From positions 23,927,501-23,991,500 of the forward strand of contig BSBM01000370.1 in assembly GCA_027924585.1 (NCBI GenBank): a DNA stretch of 64,000 nt, given 5' to 3'. This document shows positions 1-11,697 of the stretch, one piece after another (the stretch's first letter is position 1; each line of letters begins with the position of its first letter). The notes under the pieces were generated by a model. That model searched no databases. It had not been told where the DNA came from and saw only the letters and a list, made by a program, of their open reading frames with translations. Origin of the DNA: Larix kaempferi (lineage: Eukaryota > Streptophyta > Pinopsida > Pinales > Pinaceae). Position numbers and translations under genes: made by a program.

Positions 1-1812
1 TTTCCTGAAAAATAAAAAGTGTCTATTAAGAAAAATGAAACTTGACATAGCTATGCAAATTTTCAATACATAAAAGTTATATATTCGGAAACGTGATTTA
101 ATTTCCTACATTTCATCTTTTTTACTCAATGCAAGATATTTTGCGTAAGTAGCTCAAAAAATCCAAGTAAGTTGAGGGATCCCTGCTTTTTCAGTTTTCT
201 ATTGCATCTAACGCGCCAAAAGTGACCCTCATTAGCTTGCACTGACCCATGTGTGCTCCAAATCAAGGATGTCCCCAAACCAGACATGTCCAAGCTATTA
301 TTTACAGAACCTTTCATTAGTTGTACCCAACTATCCCCCAGTCATACCCAACCACTTCGACTTTTCAAACACAAAGTAACATACAGTGAAGTAAGGGCGT
401 TCCATATGTAACAAATTTCACCTTCATTTATTTTAACAGGGAAAAACCTTCAAAACATTAACAGTGATCTTCATTTACTGTTGCTTATGAGCCGAATGTG
501 TACTATGTCATCCAATAATACAATCAATTTATATAAATCTAAAACATATTTGACAAGTCAACAAACTCATACTTTCAACAATTCATCAACCAAAATACTA
601 TTAGATAATATAACCATATTAATTTATTTATCGATCGACCAATCATAGTATTGTACTCAGGAATTGGCATATGCATGGCCATTGCACACGTCTTAAGCGT
701 GGGTACTAATAATCACATTTAATGCTCATAATAGATCATTATTATATGCTCGCAAACAACATATAGAAGAACAATTAAACAATGCATAATTCATTATTCA
801 TAATATTTCATACAAAAACAATAAGACAAAATTAGATAAACATAATGATGAAATCAAGCATATAATCACGATGGTTAATAACAATCAAGAACACCATTCA
901 ATCCATCATTGGTCCCATCCATCCCATTAGCACTCCAACCACCTAATCACCACTACTTCCAGCTCCTGACCTCACCATCCCATCCTCCCCTGGAATATAG
1001 ACTATGTGTATGCCCACGTATAGAACCCGTAAGCGGAAGTGTCGATCAACCACATCTACCAAGCTTCCCTAGCAGGCACCCACTAGTCGTCATCCCACAT
1101 CAACGGGAGCGTGCTCAACACAACCCTCCCACAACTCTGGGTTTCATAGGTTAAACGGGGGAAAATACCTCCACCCCCCTGATAGTACTAGGTTCAATGC
1201 CCTACATCAACCATATTATTCCATCACTAATTTAAGGGGTCTCGTCATTGAAAAAATACTTTGGGCAAGTCATAATTCATGTAAAAAATCACACTCACCC
1301 ACAAGTCATACAAATATTGGAATTCACAATTAAATAACATGGAAAATTGATATAACATCATTATCCTCCTGATGTCCAAGACATCTCATGCCCCTTGGCA
1401 CTATAGGAATCCTCCTATCTCGTAGCCAATCAACATGTGGAATGGCTCATCATTAACATGAAACGCATAGATAGACATACCCAACTCTTTCAAGTGTTAT
1501 TAATCCACGTCACTAAAATGATATTTACATATAATCATGTAAGTTCCTTTTTTGCAAACAAATAAATTAGCATTCCACATATGGATATTCTATATTCAAT
1601 TTGCATGTTAAATATGAAGTAACACATTCATTTCCATTAATAAATTAAATAGTAAATTCTATTTACCATACACACCTCAAGGGAGTCCACATGTCCATAT
1701 AACAATAGTCTTAATCAATCTATCCTAGTCAACATATAATAAGCAAATAAAATGTTAAGCTAGATCACATTAGAGTTTGTAATTAATGACTCTCAAAATG
1801 TGGGGCGTTACA
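1..1812 (+). repeat. Right-hand part of an LTR-like sequence
   Basis: The stretch ends in GGGGCGTTACA (1802-1812), the terminus usual for plant Ty3/Gypsy LTRs, and what follows is unrelated gene-like sequence. A TATA-like tract lies near 529-535 (tatataaat). The left terminus is not in the window, so length and target duplication cannot be tested. No domain is recognisable in the short open frames here, including an 81-codon one at 909-1154 that is rich in Pro, His and Ser. This is an LTR by its terminus only; it could be another repeat that happens to end in TTACA. Confidence 0.35.
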
Positions 1813-1980
1813 CTGTCTACATGTGCCTTTCTGCGAGCTAGTGGGTTTCATGGTTGGTAGATTAGATTCCAATGAGGTCTAGGTCAATGTTTGCAAGAAA
1901 ACGTATAAACGTTTATGTGAGCAAGTAAAAAAAGAAACCCCTTACCATCTCTTGTAGCCTCTCACAATACCAAGAAAGCC

Positions 1981-2922
1981 ATGGCAACCGTCACCACAGT
2001 AGCAGGAAATGCCATAATCATCCCAGTCATCGAGCTGATGATGGATGTTATTTATGAGGAGGATACGTTAGATTATGCAATCTGACTTAAGATGTATGAA
2101 GAACTTTCTAAATTCTATTGATATCTTCTTCCAAGATCAACAGAAAGAGTTATCGGAGATCGTGAATATTTGGTTGCAATTGCTGCAAAAATCGCTTATA
2201 GAAGCAAAACCCCTTATGTCGATCGATCGCTTGGGATTGGGGAAAAGTTGTCTTGACTGTCTTGTGTGCAATCCCAGCAGAATCTCCAAAGAAATAAGAG
2301 AATGGAATGCACTGTTTGATCATCTCTATCATGGATCTGAAAGTGGCTTGTTTCAGCTCATTGCTGTATCAGACAAATCCAGCTTCAGCCTTGTGGTCAA
2401 CCTTGTGATCAAACTAATTAAAGATGTTATTCACAAAGAGGATAACTGCTGGATTATGCAAACTGACTTAAGGCATCTGGATGTCCTTCTACAAGAGTTT
2501 GCCATGCTTTTCAGAGATGAACTCTTTTGTATTTCCACCCTCTTTCAACATCAACATAATACGTCCTTGGATATTTTTAAGACTTCGTTGTAATTGCTAT
2601 GAATTTCTCTTACAAAGGAAGAACACCTACTCTTGATCGATCGCTTGGGACTGCAGCAATGCAAAACCAAGAGATTCTCCAAAGAAATAAGAGACTGGAA
2701 CACATTTTTTATCATCTTTATCAAGGCTTTCGAAGCAACTTGTCAATGTCGGTAACTTCTCTACAATTTCTTTCAGCAAACTTGTTGCATATTGAAGAGG
2801 AAGCATTACTTCGAGACAAGGAGGAAAAAGAGTCCACTGAAGTAAGACAATCTCTAGATATGAAGGATGGAGAATATTTCACAAAGTGGCTTTCAAGGAT
2901 GACCAAATTTCTCTGGATATAG
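1981..2922 (+). pseudogene. Broken RPW8-like (CC-R) NLR N-terminal domain, partly duplicated
   Basis: An ATG in good context (gccATGG, 1981) opens MATVTTVAGNAIIIPVIELM, the hydrophobic start typical of RPW8-type domains. A 2 bp deletion near 2070 shifts the frame, and reading resumes at 2075-2593 (172 codons). The later block has the amphipathic helices and the cysteine/tryptophan segment (SCLDCLVCNP, then KEIREWNALFDHL) that resemble RPW8 domains. Codons around 2,430-2,500 (DVIHKEDNCWIMQTDLRHLD) repeat the earlier DVIYEED...QSDLRCM block, so two RPW8-like halves lie in tandem. From 2,600 a third partial copy follows in shifted frame (FSKEIRDWN), sharing cgatcgatcgcttggg with 2,217-2,235. No NB-ARC or LRR follows. 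A TATA-like tataaac near 1903 and a short leader precede the ATG. RPW8 assignment is by motif memory and not certain; the frameshift and truncation are seen directly. Confidence 0.45.
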
Positions 2923-3390
2923 AAGAGCATGCAAAAATTCACCTCTGCTCTTGCTCAAAACATCGCCCTACATTGTCATTTTATGTGTGGATGAACTTAC
3001 TACAGGGTCTCCATAAATAATGACCTTGCAAACTTAACATATGTCAGCATAAGCCCTAGGCCATGGCACTGCCCCACATCTAAACTTGGTTGTCTGTAGA
3101 ACCAGTTTTGTGCGTATAACATCACTGAGCTTCCTCATTTTCATGTCTCTGTATGTCGTGCATATATTCTACAAGCTAATGTCATAGACATTGCTGCTTG
3201 CAGCTCTTGTTAAGAATAAGTATTCATAAGATAAGTTTTGAAAATAAATTTTAAATATCCACTTACAATAATCATTAAACTGATAAATATATAAAGATTT
3301 ATAAGACACGTGTTGATGTGTTATTAATTGGGAAAACATTATAAAAAATTATAATACAAGTGTATCTTATGAAAGAGTTAGTTGTTGTAC

Positions 3391-3546
3391 GCCAACATAG
3401 ATCCATCTTAACTATGTCTCTCTCAAGGCCCAATAGGGATCAAATATCTTGAGGAAGTTTAGGACTCTAAAATGGGTTTGCACCTCAAGGGATTTGATCA
3501 TTGGTCTCGACGCTAGATAGATCATTAAGATGGATCTATGCTAGTT
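3391..3546. repeat. Hairpin repeat (HP family), copy 1
   Basis: Imperfect inverted repeat: the left arm reads catagatccatcttaac and the right arm gttaag-like attaagatggatctatg. The inner arms carry gggatcaaatatcttgagg and its counterpart cctcaagggatttgatc. It belongs to the same family as the hairpins at 13,713-13,877 and 52,196-52,320, sharing the gatcaaat and ctcgacgct...gata blocks. It is too diverged for a simple MITE call, and no target duplication was found. Confidence 0.6.
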
Positions 3547-4300
3547 TATTAATATGCAATAATTACAAAACTAATATTTAACTCATTGTTATATTATCAA
3601 CTTAAAAATATATTTATTCTAATATATTTTAGGTTCTAATAATTCAAGCACCAACTATTCCAATTTGTATATCTTACAAATAGTCAAAATTTACATTAAT
3701 TAATTAATTATGAAGTAAAATAGATATTCACACAACACTAATATCCAACTACCAACTATTCCAATTTGGAATCATGTTGTAAGTGTTGTAAATGCTAGCA
3801 CATAAATACTACAAATAGGAAAATTAATTAATTATGAAGTAAAATAGTTATTTACCCAAATTTAATGGTCGAAGTGCCAACTATTACATGTTCTAAAGTA
3901 TAACACATCAATCCTACAAATCTAGACAAAATTTGCATTCATTCATTGGTTATGAAGTAAAATAGTTATTTACCCAAATTTAATCATCGAAGTGCCAACT
4001 CTTTCATTTTGTAAATTATAACATATAGATCCTACAAATACACAAAAGTTGCATTCAATAATTAAATGTGAAGTAAATGCTTTCAATTTACCAAATTATT
4101 GGTTAATTTGCAATTATCACAAAACTAATATCTTACTTATTGTTCTATTATTAACTTAACCATACATAATCCAATATATTCTAATGTATACATCCAGGTG
4201 CTATTCCAATTTTTGATCCTCAACAATAACACATAAACCCTACAACTATGCAAAAAATGTGTTCATTCATTGATTATGAAATAAAATAGTTATTCTTGTA
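3547..4300. repeat. Tandem ~120 bp repeats with a higher-order copy
   Basis: The phrase atgaagtaaaatag recurs near 3,710, 3,833, 3,952 and (varied) 4,070 and 4,276, giving a period of about 120 bp, each time with gtgccaact and cctacaaat blocks between. The leading part (3,547-3,660: gcaataattacaaaactaat) recurs at about 4,107-4,200 (gcaattatcacaaaactaat), so a larger unit was also duplicated. Not coding. Confidence 0.65.
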
Positions 4301-6163
4301 ACTATTTATGAAACAAAATATTTGAAATGTGACGATGCATGAATGAAAATTGAAATTGAAATTCAATGTATATTTATATAAATGTATTTTACAATCTAGC
4401 CAATTTAAATTTGGAGCTGACATGTGACAAATGTGACACATCTCATCCACATTGGGTTGTAGAAAGGGCATCTTGGCAAATAATATGCATAGGTATGCAA
4501 TATAATTTTGTCACTGTCTCTTCTTCATTCAATTTACTATTTTTTTCATAAGGTACTTAGACAAATGGAAGCATGAAAAAACAATTAAGATTGCTTTTAG
4601 GTATTGTATTGTATTGGAGTAATTATGATTGATTTTAGGTATTGTCTTGCTTACGAGGATTTGATATGATTTTTCTCTTGGTTATATCTTATGATTCAAT
4701 TTGATAAAAATGTTGTTGTTAATTTTTAGTAATATCATTATTTTACAAATGTTGCTAGTGTTGGTTGATTTTGAGAGGTCAATGTAACACTTTTAGGAAA
4801 TAATAAGTTTTGGCCTTCAACAATAAGTTTGCTTGAAGTGGTGTGAAGGAGGAGAGGTACTTGAAGTATAAGAATGTTAGAGGTGGCACCATACTGATAA
4901 GTGAGAGCTATTATGTTCCTAAAAGTGCTTCAAAATCCACACATTTCTTAGTTTTAGTACGACATTTGTTGTTAACTAATGTTGATATGTTGATAATTTC
5001 GAATAAGCAAGTGTGTAAGAAGTTGTAGGACAATACTATGTTATATAAGAGTGAAATGTTGTAAATGCTTTATCTAAAAGTTATGAACAATTCTATATTG
5101 TGCATGTAATCATATTTTCTATTATTGTTATAAGAATATAATTTTGTCTCTTAACATCTTGTACAACTTTTTTCTACAAGTTCTCAATGATTTAATTTTA
5201 TAACGATTAATTTACATTTATGAATATATTATATATATATTTTTTGGTGCATCTTCTAAATATTTTAACAATAGATATTTTGCAAGAGTAATCCATAAGG
5301 ATTTCAACGTATATGTATTGACTTAGATCCACTAAATAATGATAAAAATGGTGAAAGTAGAAGCTTTTTATAAATAACAATTATACTTTTAAAGTTTTTC
5401 TTTTGATGAATTTTAAGCACCAGATGGATTTCCCATCAATGTAGAGATTCTCTATAAGGAGTTCAATGCATTTGCCTAGATTTAGATGGAATCCTAAATT
5501 GTAATAAAGCCAATGTAGATAACCATCATTTTTAAGGTTTGTCCTTTCTATTAACTTCAATCATTAGAAAGAGTTACCATAAATACAAGATATTGAACCT
5601 TAATTTTATATGTTTTTCTTCCTTAATATTTGTAAAATATCATGATTCTACAACATTTATGCCAATTTTATAGATTGTGTCATGTTTAAGGTTTTCTATT
5701 TCTGCCATCTTTTGTATTCACAGTGTATTTCTACATTGATGTAATTTTGGTTAGTTTTCTAGACAATACGAATAACTTACAAGCATGATAAGTAACAAAC
5801 TCATATAAAAGATATATTGTTTACTCTAATAAATTCATTTGATACAATCAACTTGATCTTCTTTTATTCAATTAATGAAGTAGTTATTCTACCATTACAT
5901 TGTTATAAATTTATTATCTAATTATCATTTAACTAACAATATTACTGAATATTTCTATTCTAACACAATGTCTGGAGACTTACAGTACAATTAAAAACAT
6001 TTGTGAAAATACTCTTTGAATGCTTTTCTTTGAGAAACCGTTCTTGGAACAGTAATATTCCTTCAAATTTCTCCCTATTTCTCTAAAAGGTATATCCTCC
6101 TTTCTATGATCTAATATTATTAACATCAGTGGACACCATTAGCACTTGGAATGTCTCATAACC
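4301..6163. other. AT-rich spacer, no recognisable gene
   Basis: Short open frames only (for example 61 codons at 4,366 and at 4,843). None has a domain I recognise and all sit in AT-rich sequence where such frames are expected by chance. Nothing else seen. Confidence 0.6.
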
Positions 6164-6168
6164 CTCGT

Positions 6169-6850
6169 TGTTGCTTGGTTTTGCAACCAAGCTTGTGCAA
6201 TGGGCACCAATCAACAATGTGATAGTAGTTTCAATATAGAAAGTAAAAACGATTATGAATTAAATCTAAACTAGCATGTGCATATAACAATAAACTTAAA
6301 ACGATTCATAGAAAGAACAAGAAATGAAATAATGTTTTGTATTATAATACCTCAAGTGGTGAGGATTTGTGGTGTTGAGCAGCTTCAAGGTTGAGATGCT
6401 CCAGGCTCCAATGGTCTCTTCTCCAAAATTGCTACAATGGTCAAGAACTCAAGAGAGATTTTGACAGCATGAGGATAGGATGATGGATGGATGGAAAGTG
6501 AGGAGCCCCTGTCATCTTTTTATAGTTTTTGGTGATGGGGAATACCATTGTGGTTTTGAGGAAACCAATGGTATTGACCAACATGGTTTAGGTACATTTT
6601 TCCATCTTTTTTCATTTTTTGAATATTTTGAATATTTTTATTCCCTTTTAATATTTTTGAGAATTCTGGACCCTTTTTGAGGGTTTTTTGTGTTTTTTGA
6701 GGAAAAATATATATTTTGATGGGAAAAAAGGTGTATTATGGTCTTTTTTGTGACCTTTTGATGGCTTTAGAGGCTCAAATGGTGGAAAAGTGGACAAATG
6801 GATCATGTGAATAACGGATTGAGCTAGTGAGCACTTTTTGGGTGTTAACA
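6169..6850 (-). mobile_element. Solo LTR, 682 bp, with 5 bp target duplication
   Basis: On the plus strand the block starts TGTTGCTTGG and ends GGGTGTTAACA, so its ends are the inverted TGTT/AACA. The flanks ctcgt (6,164-6,168) and ctcgt (6,851-6,855) are an exact 5 bp target-site duplication. Read on the minus strand it starts TGTTAACACCC and carries a TATA box (ctataaaaag, complement of 6,516-6,525) followed by a leader-like stretch, which fits U3-R-U5 order. No internal region or second LTR lies next to it, so recombination between two LTRs is the simplest origin. The TSD and termini are direct observations; the element family is not recognised. Confidence 0.8.
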
Positions 6851-6977
6851 CTCGTAAATGTATGATGACAAAATTTGAGATCAACAAGAATCACATACAA
6901 CAATAAAATTGTTTACCATCCACTGTATTCCTCTGTTTTTTAAAAGTGTGGACCTCCCAAATCATGAAAGCATCATT

Positions 6978-7231
6978 TGAAGATGGACCAACCTAGTTCA
7001 TACACAATGATGTATCCAAAATAATAGGACAAGAAAATGTAATACGTAAAGGATAAGAGAACTATATATTGATAGTATGAATGAGATGATTGTACAATGA
7101 GTGTGCCAAATATATAGAGAACCTAAAGGCACATATGGTAACCATACATGAAAGGATTCATCCCTTAAAAATATTTATTATTATTATTATTAATATTATT
7201 ACTTAATATTATACATATGGTGTATGTTACA
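6978..7231 (-). repeat. 3' LTR of the 2.9 kb element
   Basis: 254 bp. The minus strand begins TGTAACATAC (at 7,231) and the plus-strand left edge is tgaagatgg. It contains an (ATT)n tract at about 7,174-7,200. It pairs with 9,625-9,891, with several small indels, mostly in the ATT tract. Confidence 0.75.
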
Positions 7232-7879
7232 TTGTCTTTCTCTTTAGAAATGCTTTGTCCTTAAAGCATATTGATGACAAATCTTATGTCTTTTTTTGTT
7301 TTGTAATGTTGCCGCATCATTCCTTTTTCTGTCGTAGTTGATGATACTAGACAATACATGAATCTCTGAGTGTTGAACAAAAATTTTGAATTGTAAAAGA
7401 ATTAGTCCATCCTAATTCAATTCTTTGTGGAACGTTGCACTTCCACGATGGACTCGTATCATGATATTTATTTACATTGGTATCAATATTTTTTGTTATT
7501 TGTTCCCAAACTAAGAATATTGATACTCTGATTATTTAAAGTATCTGCTTTTATGATATCAATGTCGATATGGAGTTCTTATAATGTTATTTTCCCATAT
7601 CATGCTTGTAGTGTCTTCTTGGTTTAATGTCAGTATATGATTTTCGTCACGCCTTGATGTTGTTTAGTGACTCGATGAACTTCTATTAGGGAATACGCTA
7701 GGAGTTTCCATCGTTTGTGCTCCAACATGCCTATATGTCTTTTATTAAACTGGATTGGCATCTTCTTGAGCTATGTTGTGCATTGGGTGTGTATTTGTGC
7801 ATTTTTACACAACTTGGGTTTTCACTCCTTAGGACTTTGATGCCTCATTCTGGATTTTCTCTAACTTGTTTTCCAACAA

Positions 7880-8134
7880 CTATTTATCATTCATAAGCTT
7901 CTTGAATATTTCTTCTTGCAAGTTCTCCTCATCATTTAACTTCGTGATCTGTTCCATCATATCCTGATTATGATTTCTAAGGTGGAAAATCTCTTCTTCC
8001 TTTTCTAATAATTTATCCTCAGTATCTTCATTAGCTTGTTCCGACTTCCGAATTTTATGATCTAGACTTTCATAACCATATTGATTGTCCATATTCTTTC
8101 TTGGATTTTCACTATGTTGGGCATTTGAATTCAA
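7880..8134 (-). CDS. Short coiled-coil ORF inside the LTR element
   Basis: 84 codons, strongly charged (E, K, D, N, Q). The heptad-like segment (KLLEKEEEIFHLRNHNQDMM and on to KLNDEENLQEEIFKKLM) predicts a coiled coil over most of its second half. It lies near the 3' LTR of the minus-strand element. It could be the remnant of a gag-like coiled coil or of captured sequence. No catalytic motif is present, and a separate 65-codon frame upstream (8,570-8,767) is not recognisably connected. Confidence 0.3.
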   Translation of the reverse strand: MNSNAQHSENPRKNMDNQYGYESLDHKIRKSEQANEDTEDKLLEKEEEIFHLRNHNQDMMEQITKLNDEENLQEEIFKKLMNDK

Positions 8135-8795
8135 ATGTCTAATTCAGTGAATATTCAAAAAGAAAGATGGACATTGCAAATATTTTTAACTTCTAGATTT
8201 TTGTGACTAGAATTTCATTATGATTTATCTTTTTCCATGAGGAGTTTGTTTAAATGCTTAATTTCCTTTTCTAAATCTTCATAGCTTTAATATGGTTAAT
8301 CTTCGTCATTATTTTTTGATGAGGGAACACTCACTGATGAGTCATGTATTGTTATTTTTTTCTTGTCATGAAAGAAGGTCATGAATTTCTTTTTTTGCAT
8401 TGAAGGTAAATATACCAAATGTTTCTTAAGAGTTAGAACTCAACATTATGTCAATAATAATGGCGTCTATAGCTGCAACCATGAATTGAGATGCAAGATT
8501 ATAATTATCGATCTGTAAGTCTAATTCATTTATATGATCGTCGTTCCACTCATTCTTCTCTATAACTGATTATAGAACTTGTAGTTGGTTGTCAACATTA
8601 ATACAAATTTCTTTATTAGATGGAAAAATAGCGATGACAATAGGACTTTCATAAAATATGCCATTTACTTTTAGCATCACAAGAGGTAATTTTGATGGAA
8701 CAATGAATTTTATTTTTTTTCTCATGAGTAGAATTTGACTCTTCCATTTTGACATCTTTTTATTCAAATAAATAATAATTTAATATTAACAATTA

Positions 8796-8940
8796 TTAAA
8801 CAATTATTATTATTATTATTACTATTATTAAAAAAATTAATATCAATAATAATAACGACTTGGAGTGTGACGACAAGGTATTAAGATAATGTAGGTGTTT
8901 AGAAAATTATTATTATTATTACTATATATAGATATTTTTT
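8796..8940. repeat. ATT trinucleotide microsatellites
   Basis: Two (ATT)n runs, about 8,803-8,830 and 8,907-8,925, separated by a 60 bp unique piece (gacttggagtgtgacgac). They lie inside the LTR element, whose LTRs also carry ATT tracts. Confidence 0.7.
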
Positions 8941-8954
8941 GAAATGATTGAAAT

Positions 8955-9488
8955 TTAGGGTTTGAACCCTAACGATGAAATGGTGGCATAGGAGGAAATG
9001 ACGTGGACTAGAATGTGTAAGCAGAAAGGGAAGGTGTTAGTGAGATCATCCAAAGTGGGGAGTACTAAGGAGTGGTGAGGATGAGGTAGATCATGAGAAG
9101 ATGGAGGGATATGAGTTTGAGAGGTGGAAAATGGAGAAGTGTGAGTGCTGGTATGGTGTGGAGTTGAGGTGTAAGGAAGGGGTGGTGTCGAGGAGAAGTG
9201 CACGAGGGGGGATATACTATAGATGTAAGTTGGGGTCATGGGAAATTGGAATGTGGATGTTGGAGGGTGGTATGGGGTGAGCATGGTTTGATGAAGTGAA
9301 AGTTTTTGGATTCCATTGGAGGATGTGGAGTTGAAGTGAGAAGATGCATGAATGAGTAGGATGCATAAATGAGAAGGTGGTTGGTGTGAGGAGGTGTGAG
9401 CAGGATTGGAGTAAGGTACAAGGGTGTGGGAGGGTAGGAATGAGGGGAGTTTGGCTCTTGAACAAAGATTGATTTTGAAAATGGCCAA
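8955..9488 (-). CDS. Pro/Ser/Thr/His-rich ORF in the LTR element leader
   Basis: 177 codons open from an ATG about 125 bp downstream of the PBS. After a short start (MAIFKINLCSR) the product is almost entirely Pro, Ser, Thr and His, with many PHTS-like runs and no folded domain, zinc knuckle or membrane segment. Two further frames overlap the same stretch, and the plus strand is a run of G/A-rich ggtg words. The length may therefore just reflect biased composition that lacks stop codons. Its position is where gag would start in an autonomous element, but there is no sequence support for gag. Confidence 0.25.
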   Translation of the reverse strand: MAIFKINLCSRAKLPSFLPSHTLVPYSNPAHTSSHQPPSHLCILLIHASSHFNSTSSNGIQKLSLHQTMLTPYHPPTSTFQFPMTPTYIYSISPLVHFSSTPPLPYTSTPHHTSTHTSPFSTSQTHIPPSSHDLPHPHHSLVLPTLDDLTNTFPFCLHILVHVISSYATISSLGFKP

Positions 9489-9624
9489 AATCCTAATGTG
9501 CTTAAAGTCGATTTAACAGAAACCCTTGAATTGATGAATAAAAGCCATGGTTTAGAGAAAATTTGAGAAGTGATGGCTAAGAGCCAAACTCAACGGAGGC
9601 CTGAGAAAATGACTATGATACCAA

Positions 9625-9891
9625 TGTTCTGAACTAGCCAGGTTCACACATGATGAAATATCTAAAATAATAGGACAAGAAAATTTAATCCATGATGTAT
9701 AAGAGAAATATATATTGATAATATGAGTGAGATGATGTTACAATGAGAGTGTGCCAAATATATAACGAACCTAAAGGAACATATGGTAACCATACATGAA
9801 AGGATGCGCCCCTTAATAATTATTTATTATTATTAATTATTATTATTTATAATTATTATTACTTAATATTATACATATTTTCTATTTTACA
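9625..9891 (-). repeat. 5' LTR of the 2.9 kb element
   Basis: 267 bp. The minus strand begins TGTAAAATAG (9,891) and ends ...TCAGAACA (9,625), one base before the PBS-like TTGGTATCATAG. An ATT-rich tract lies at 9,822-9,862. Its divergence from the other LTR suggests an old insertion. Confidence 0.75.
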
Positions 9892-11559
9892 ATTGTCCTT
9901 TTTTTTATCATGCATAGGGGTAAGAACTTCTCTACTACACAAAAAAATGTTTATACAAGGTTGAACATGAAATAGCCCTATCAAACCATTTCCATTTGAT
10001 GAGTGACAAATGTACCCAACTATGGTGGTCATCTAGTTCTCTAGGAGAATATTCTCGATACATGATTTATCCACTCCAATGTTACATCTGCTAAAAATAA
10101 ATAACATACACTATTTTTTGTTTGGTGGGTTCTTGAATCTGTATTTTTCCAAAAGTTTAATCACTTTTCACAAATTACAAGAAATAAGGGGCGTTTCAAA
10201 TCTACATCTTCAGCTTATGACACTCTCATGTCCTTTCTCTTTACACAATGTGAGAAAAATTCTCTCACTAAACTTGGCTCAATCTTTGTATCCGTCGCAC
10301 TATACCATTATGGAATTATTTCACTAGCGTAGTACATGGGTGCAAATTTGGATTGAAGGTGCTATTAGTGGTTGTCTATTCAAAGCTACATAAATAGTCT
10401 TCAAAGGCCGTGCTCTTGAGCTTGGTGCAATTTTTCAAGTTGTTGATTATGCATACTTAAAGATGTTCATGTTCTCACCATCAAAGTGATCAAACATTAA
10501 GAGCTCATTGATGTTGTGGAACTTGAGCCTCCCATTTTTCTTGAGTCCTCCATCCTATAATACCACTACACTCCTACCATGACATTCTTTCTTGCTTCGT
10601 TTCTGGGATTTTCTACATGCATTACGAAGGTTTCAGACCTTGATCTCTAATATCAAATTAACTTTATAAACAATAAAAACAACATGATAAGAAAAATACT
10701 CAATAGACTTATGTTATAGATATACCATATGTTAAAATGAAGTCATTTGATAAAATAAAGTTGATCCCCTTTTATATCATGTGCCAATAGTTATTCTACA
10801 TTTAATTAACAACAACAACATCACTTGTGCCAATACTTATTCTACATTTAATTAACAACATCACTTAAACCTTATATTCTAACAATTTTAGAACTCAGCT
10901 ATCACAATCCGAGACACAAATTTATGACCAGGAATGAATTCCTAAATGGCCATCTCACTAACGTTAATCGCTACCCGAAAAGAGTTAATAGATTCCATGT
11001 TCTTCAAAACATTCAACTCGATATGTTAAATAGTTTCCAAAGTCTGCGTTAAGTGAGGTATATTGCTGAGAATGTGAGTGCCTTTCCATTCTGTTCCGGT
11101 TGGAGCCTGTCCGCATTTGTTTGTTCCTTAAAAAACTGTCATCGCATAATGCATATATACATTATGAGAAGGAGAATAAATAAATGGTGAAGATCAAGAA
11201 TACAAGGACATAATTAGTCACAATTTTGCCGTATCTCTTATAATTAGAGAAATTGTATCAATTTTTTTAGAAAATATATTTATTCCCACTTTTATTCTAG
11301 GAATAAATATTGATTTTAACTATATAGAGTACATAACAATTAGAACAATAATTTAACTTGTGATCGGTGAATACCCATAGGTCATAAGTTAAGTTCTATG
11401 AATAAGTTATTTGTTACTTGTTCTCCATGCTTAATTATAATCATTTGTTGTCCATGCCTCAACTACTTGTTATCTTCTTTAGTTAAATGGGTTCTCTGTC
11501 ACCGTTGTTATCCATGCATGAGTTACGAGTTATCCATTCATCAACTACTAGTTATTTTA
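9892..11559. other. Spacer without recognisable gene; one short tandem duplication
   Basis: An 82-codon frame at 10,079-10,327 has no recognisable domain. A short duplication lies at about 10,787-10,868 (gtgccaatagttattctaca / gtgccaatacttattctaca). No RNA gene or element end was identified. Confidence 0.55.
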
Positions 11560-11593
11560 TCTATCTATCTATATATATATATATATATATATA
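11560..11593. repeat. CTAT/TA microsatellite
   Basis: (CTAT)n running into (TA)n, immediately preceding tgtttattttgaa. Confidence 0.85.
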
Positions 11594-11697
11594 ATTGTTT
11601 ATTTTGAATTTTGAACGCCACTCATAAAATCAATCTGGACAATACACTTATCTCATGATCCTTTAATCTAGGAAAAACATAGATGGTAGTCCACCCC

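Larger units (their letters stand above)
6978..9891 (-). mobile_element. Small non-autonomous LTR retrotransposon (2.9 kb)
   Basis: Two direct repeats, 6,978-7,231 and 9,625-9,891, share long blocks such as aaaataataggacaagaaa, gtgccaaatatata and ggtaaccatacatgaaagga. Just inside the right repeat the minus strand reads TTGGTATCATAG (9,613-9,624), close to the initiator-Met tRNA primer-binding site TGGTATCAGAG. Just inside the left repeat the minus strand reads ctaaagagaaagacaa (7,232-7,247), a polypurine tract. PBS, PPT and LTR positions agree on minus-strand orientation. The 2.4 kb interior has no pol domains, only decayed or simple-composition ORFs. No matching target duplication was found (tcatt on the left, attgt on the right), so one edge may be off or eroded. 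Confidence 0.75.

Noticed and set aside
909-1154. 81-codon Pro/His/Ser-rich ORF
   Set aside because: Lies in the LTR-like stretch, no domain; probably chance.
4843-5028. 61-codon ORF with YLKYKNVRGGTILISESYY
   Set aside because: Slight protein-like look but no family, no neighbours and AT-rich surroundings.
8955-9465. Three overlapping minus-strand ORFs suggesting a real overlapping gene
   Set aside because: All are Pro/Ser/Thr/His-rich reads of the same biased ggtg sequence; only the longest is listed, at low confidence.
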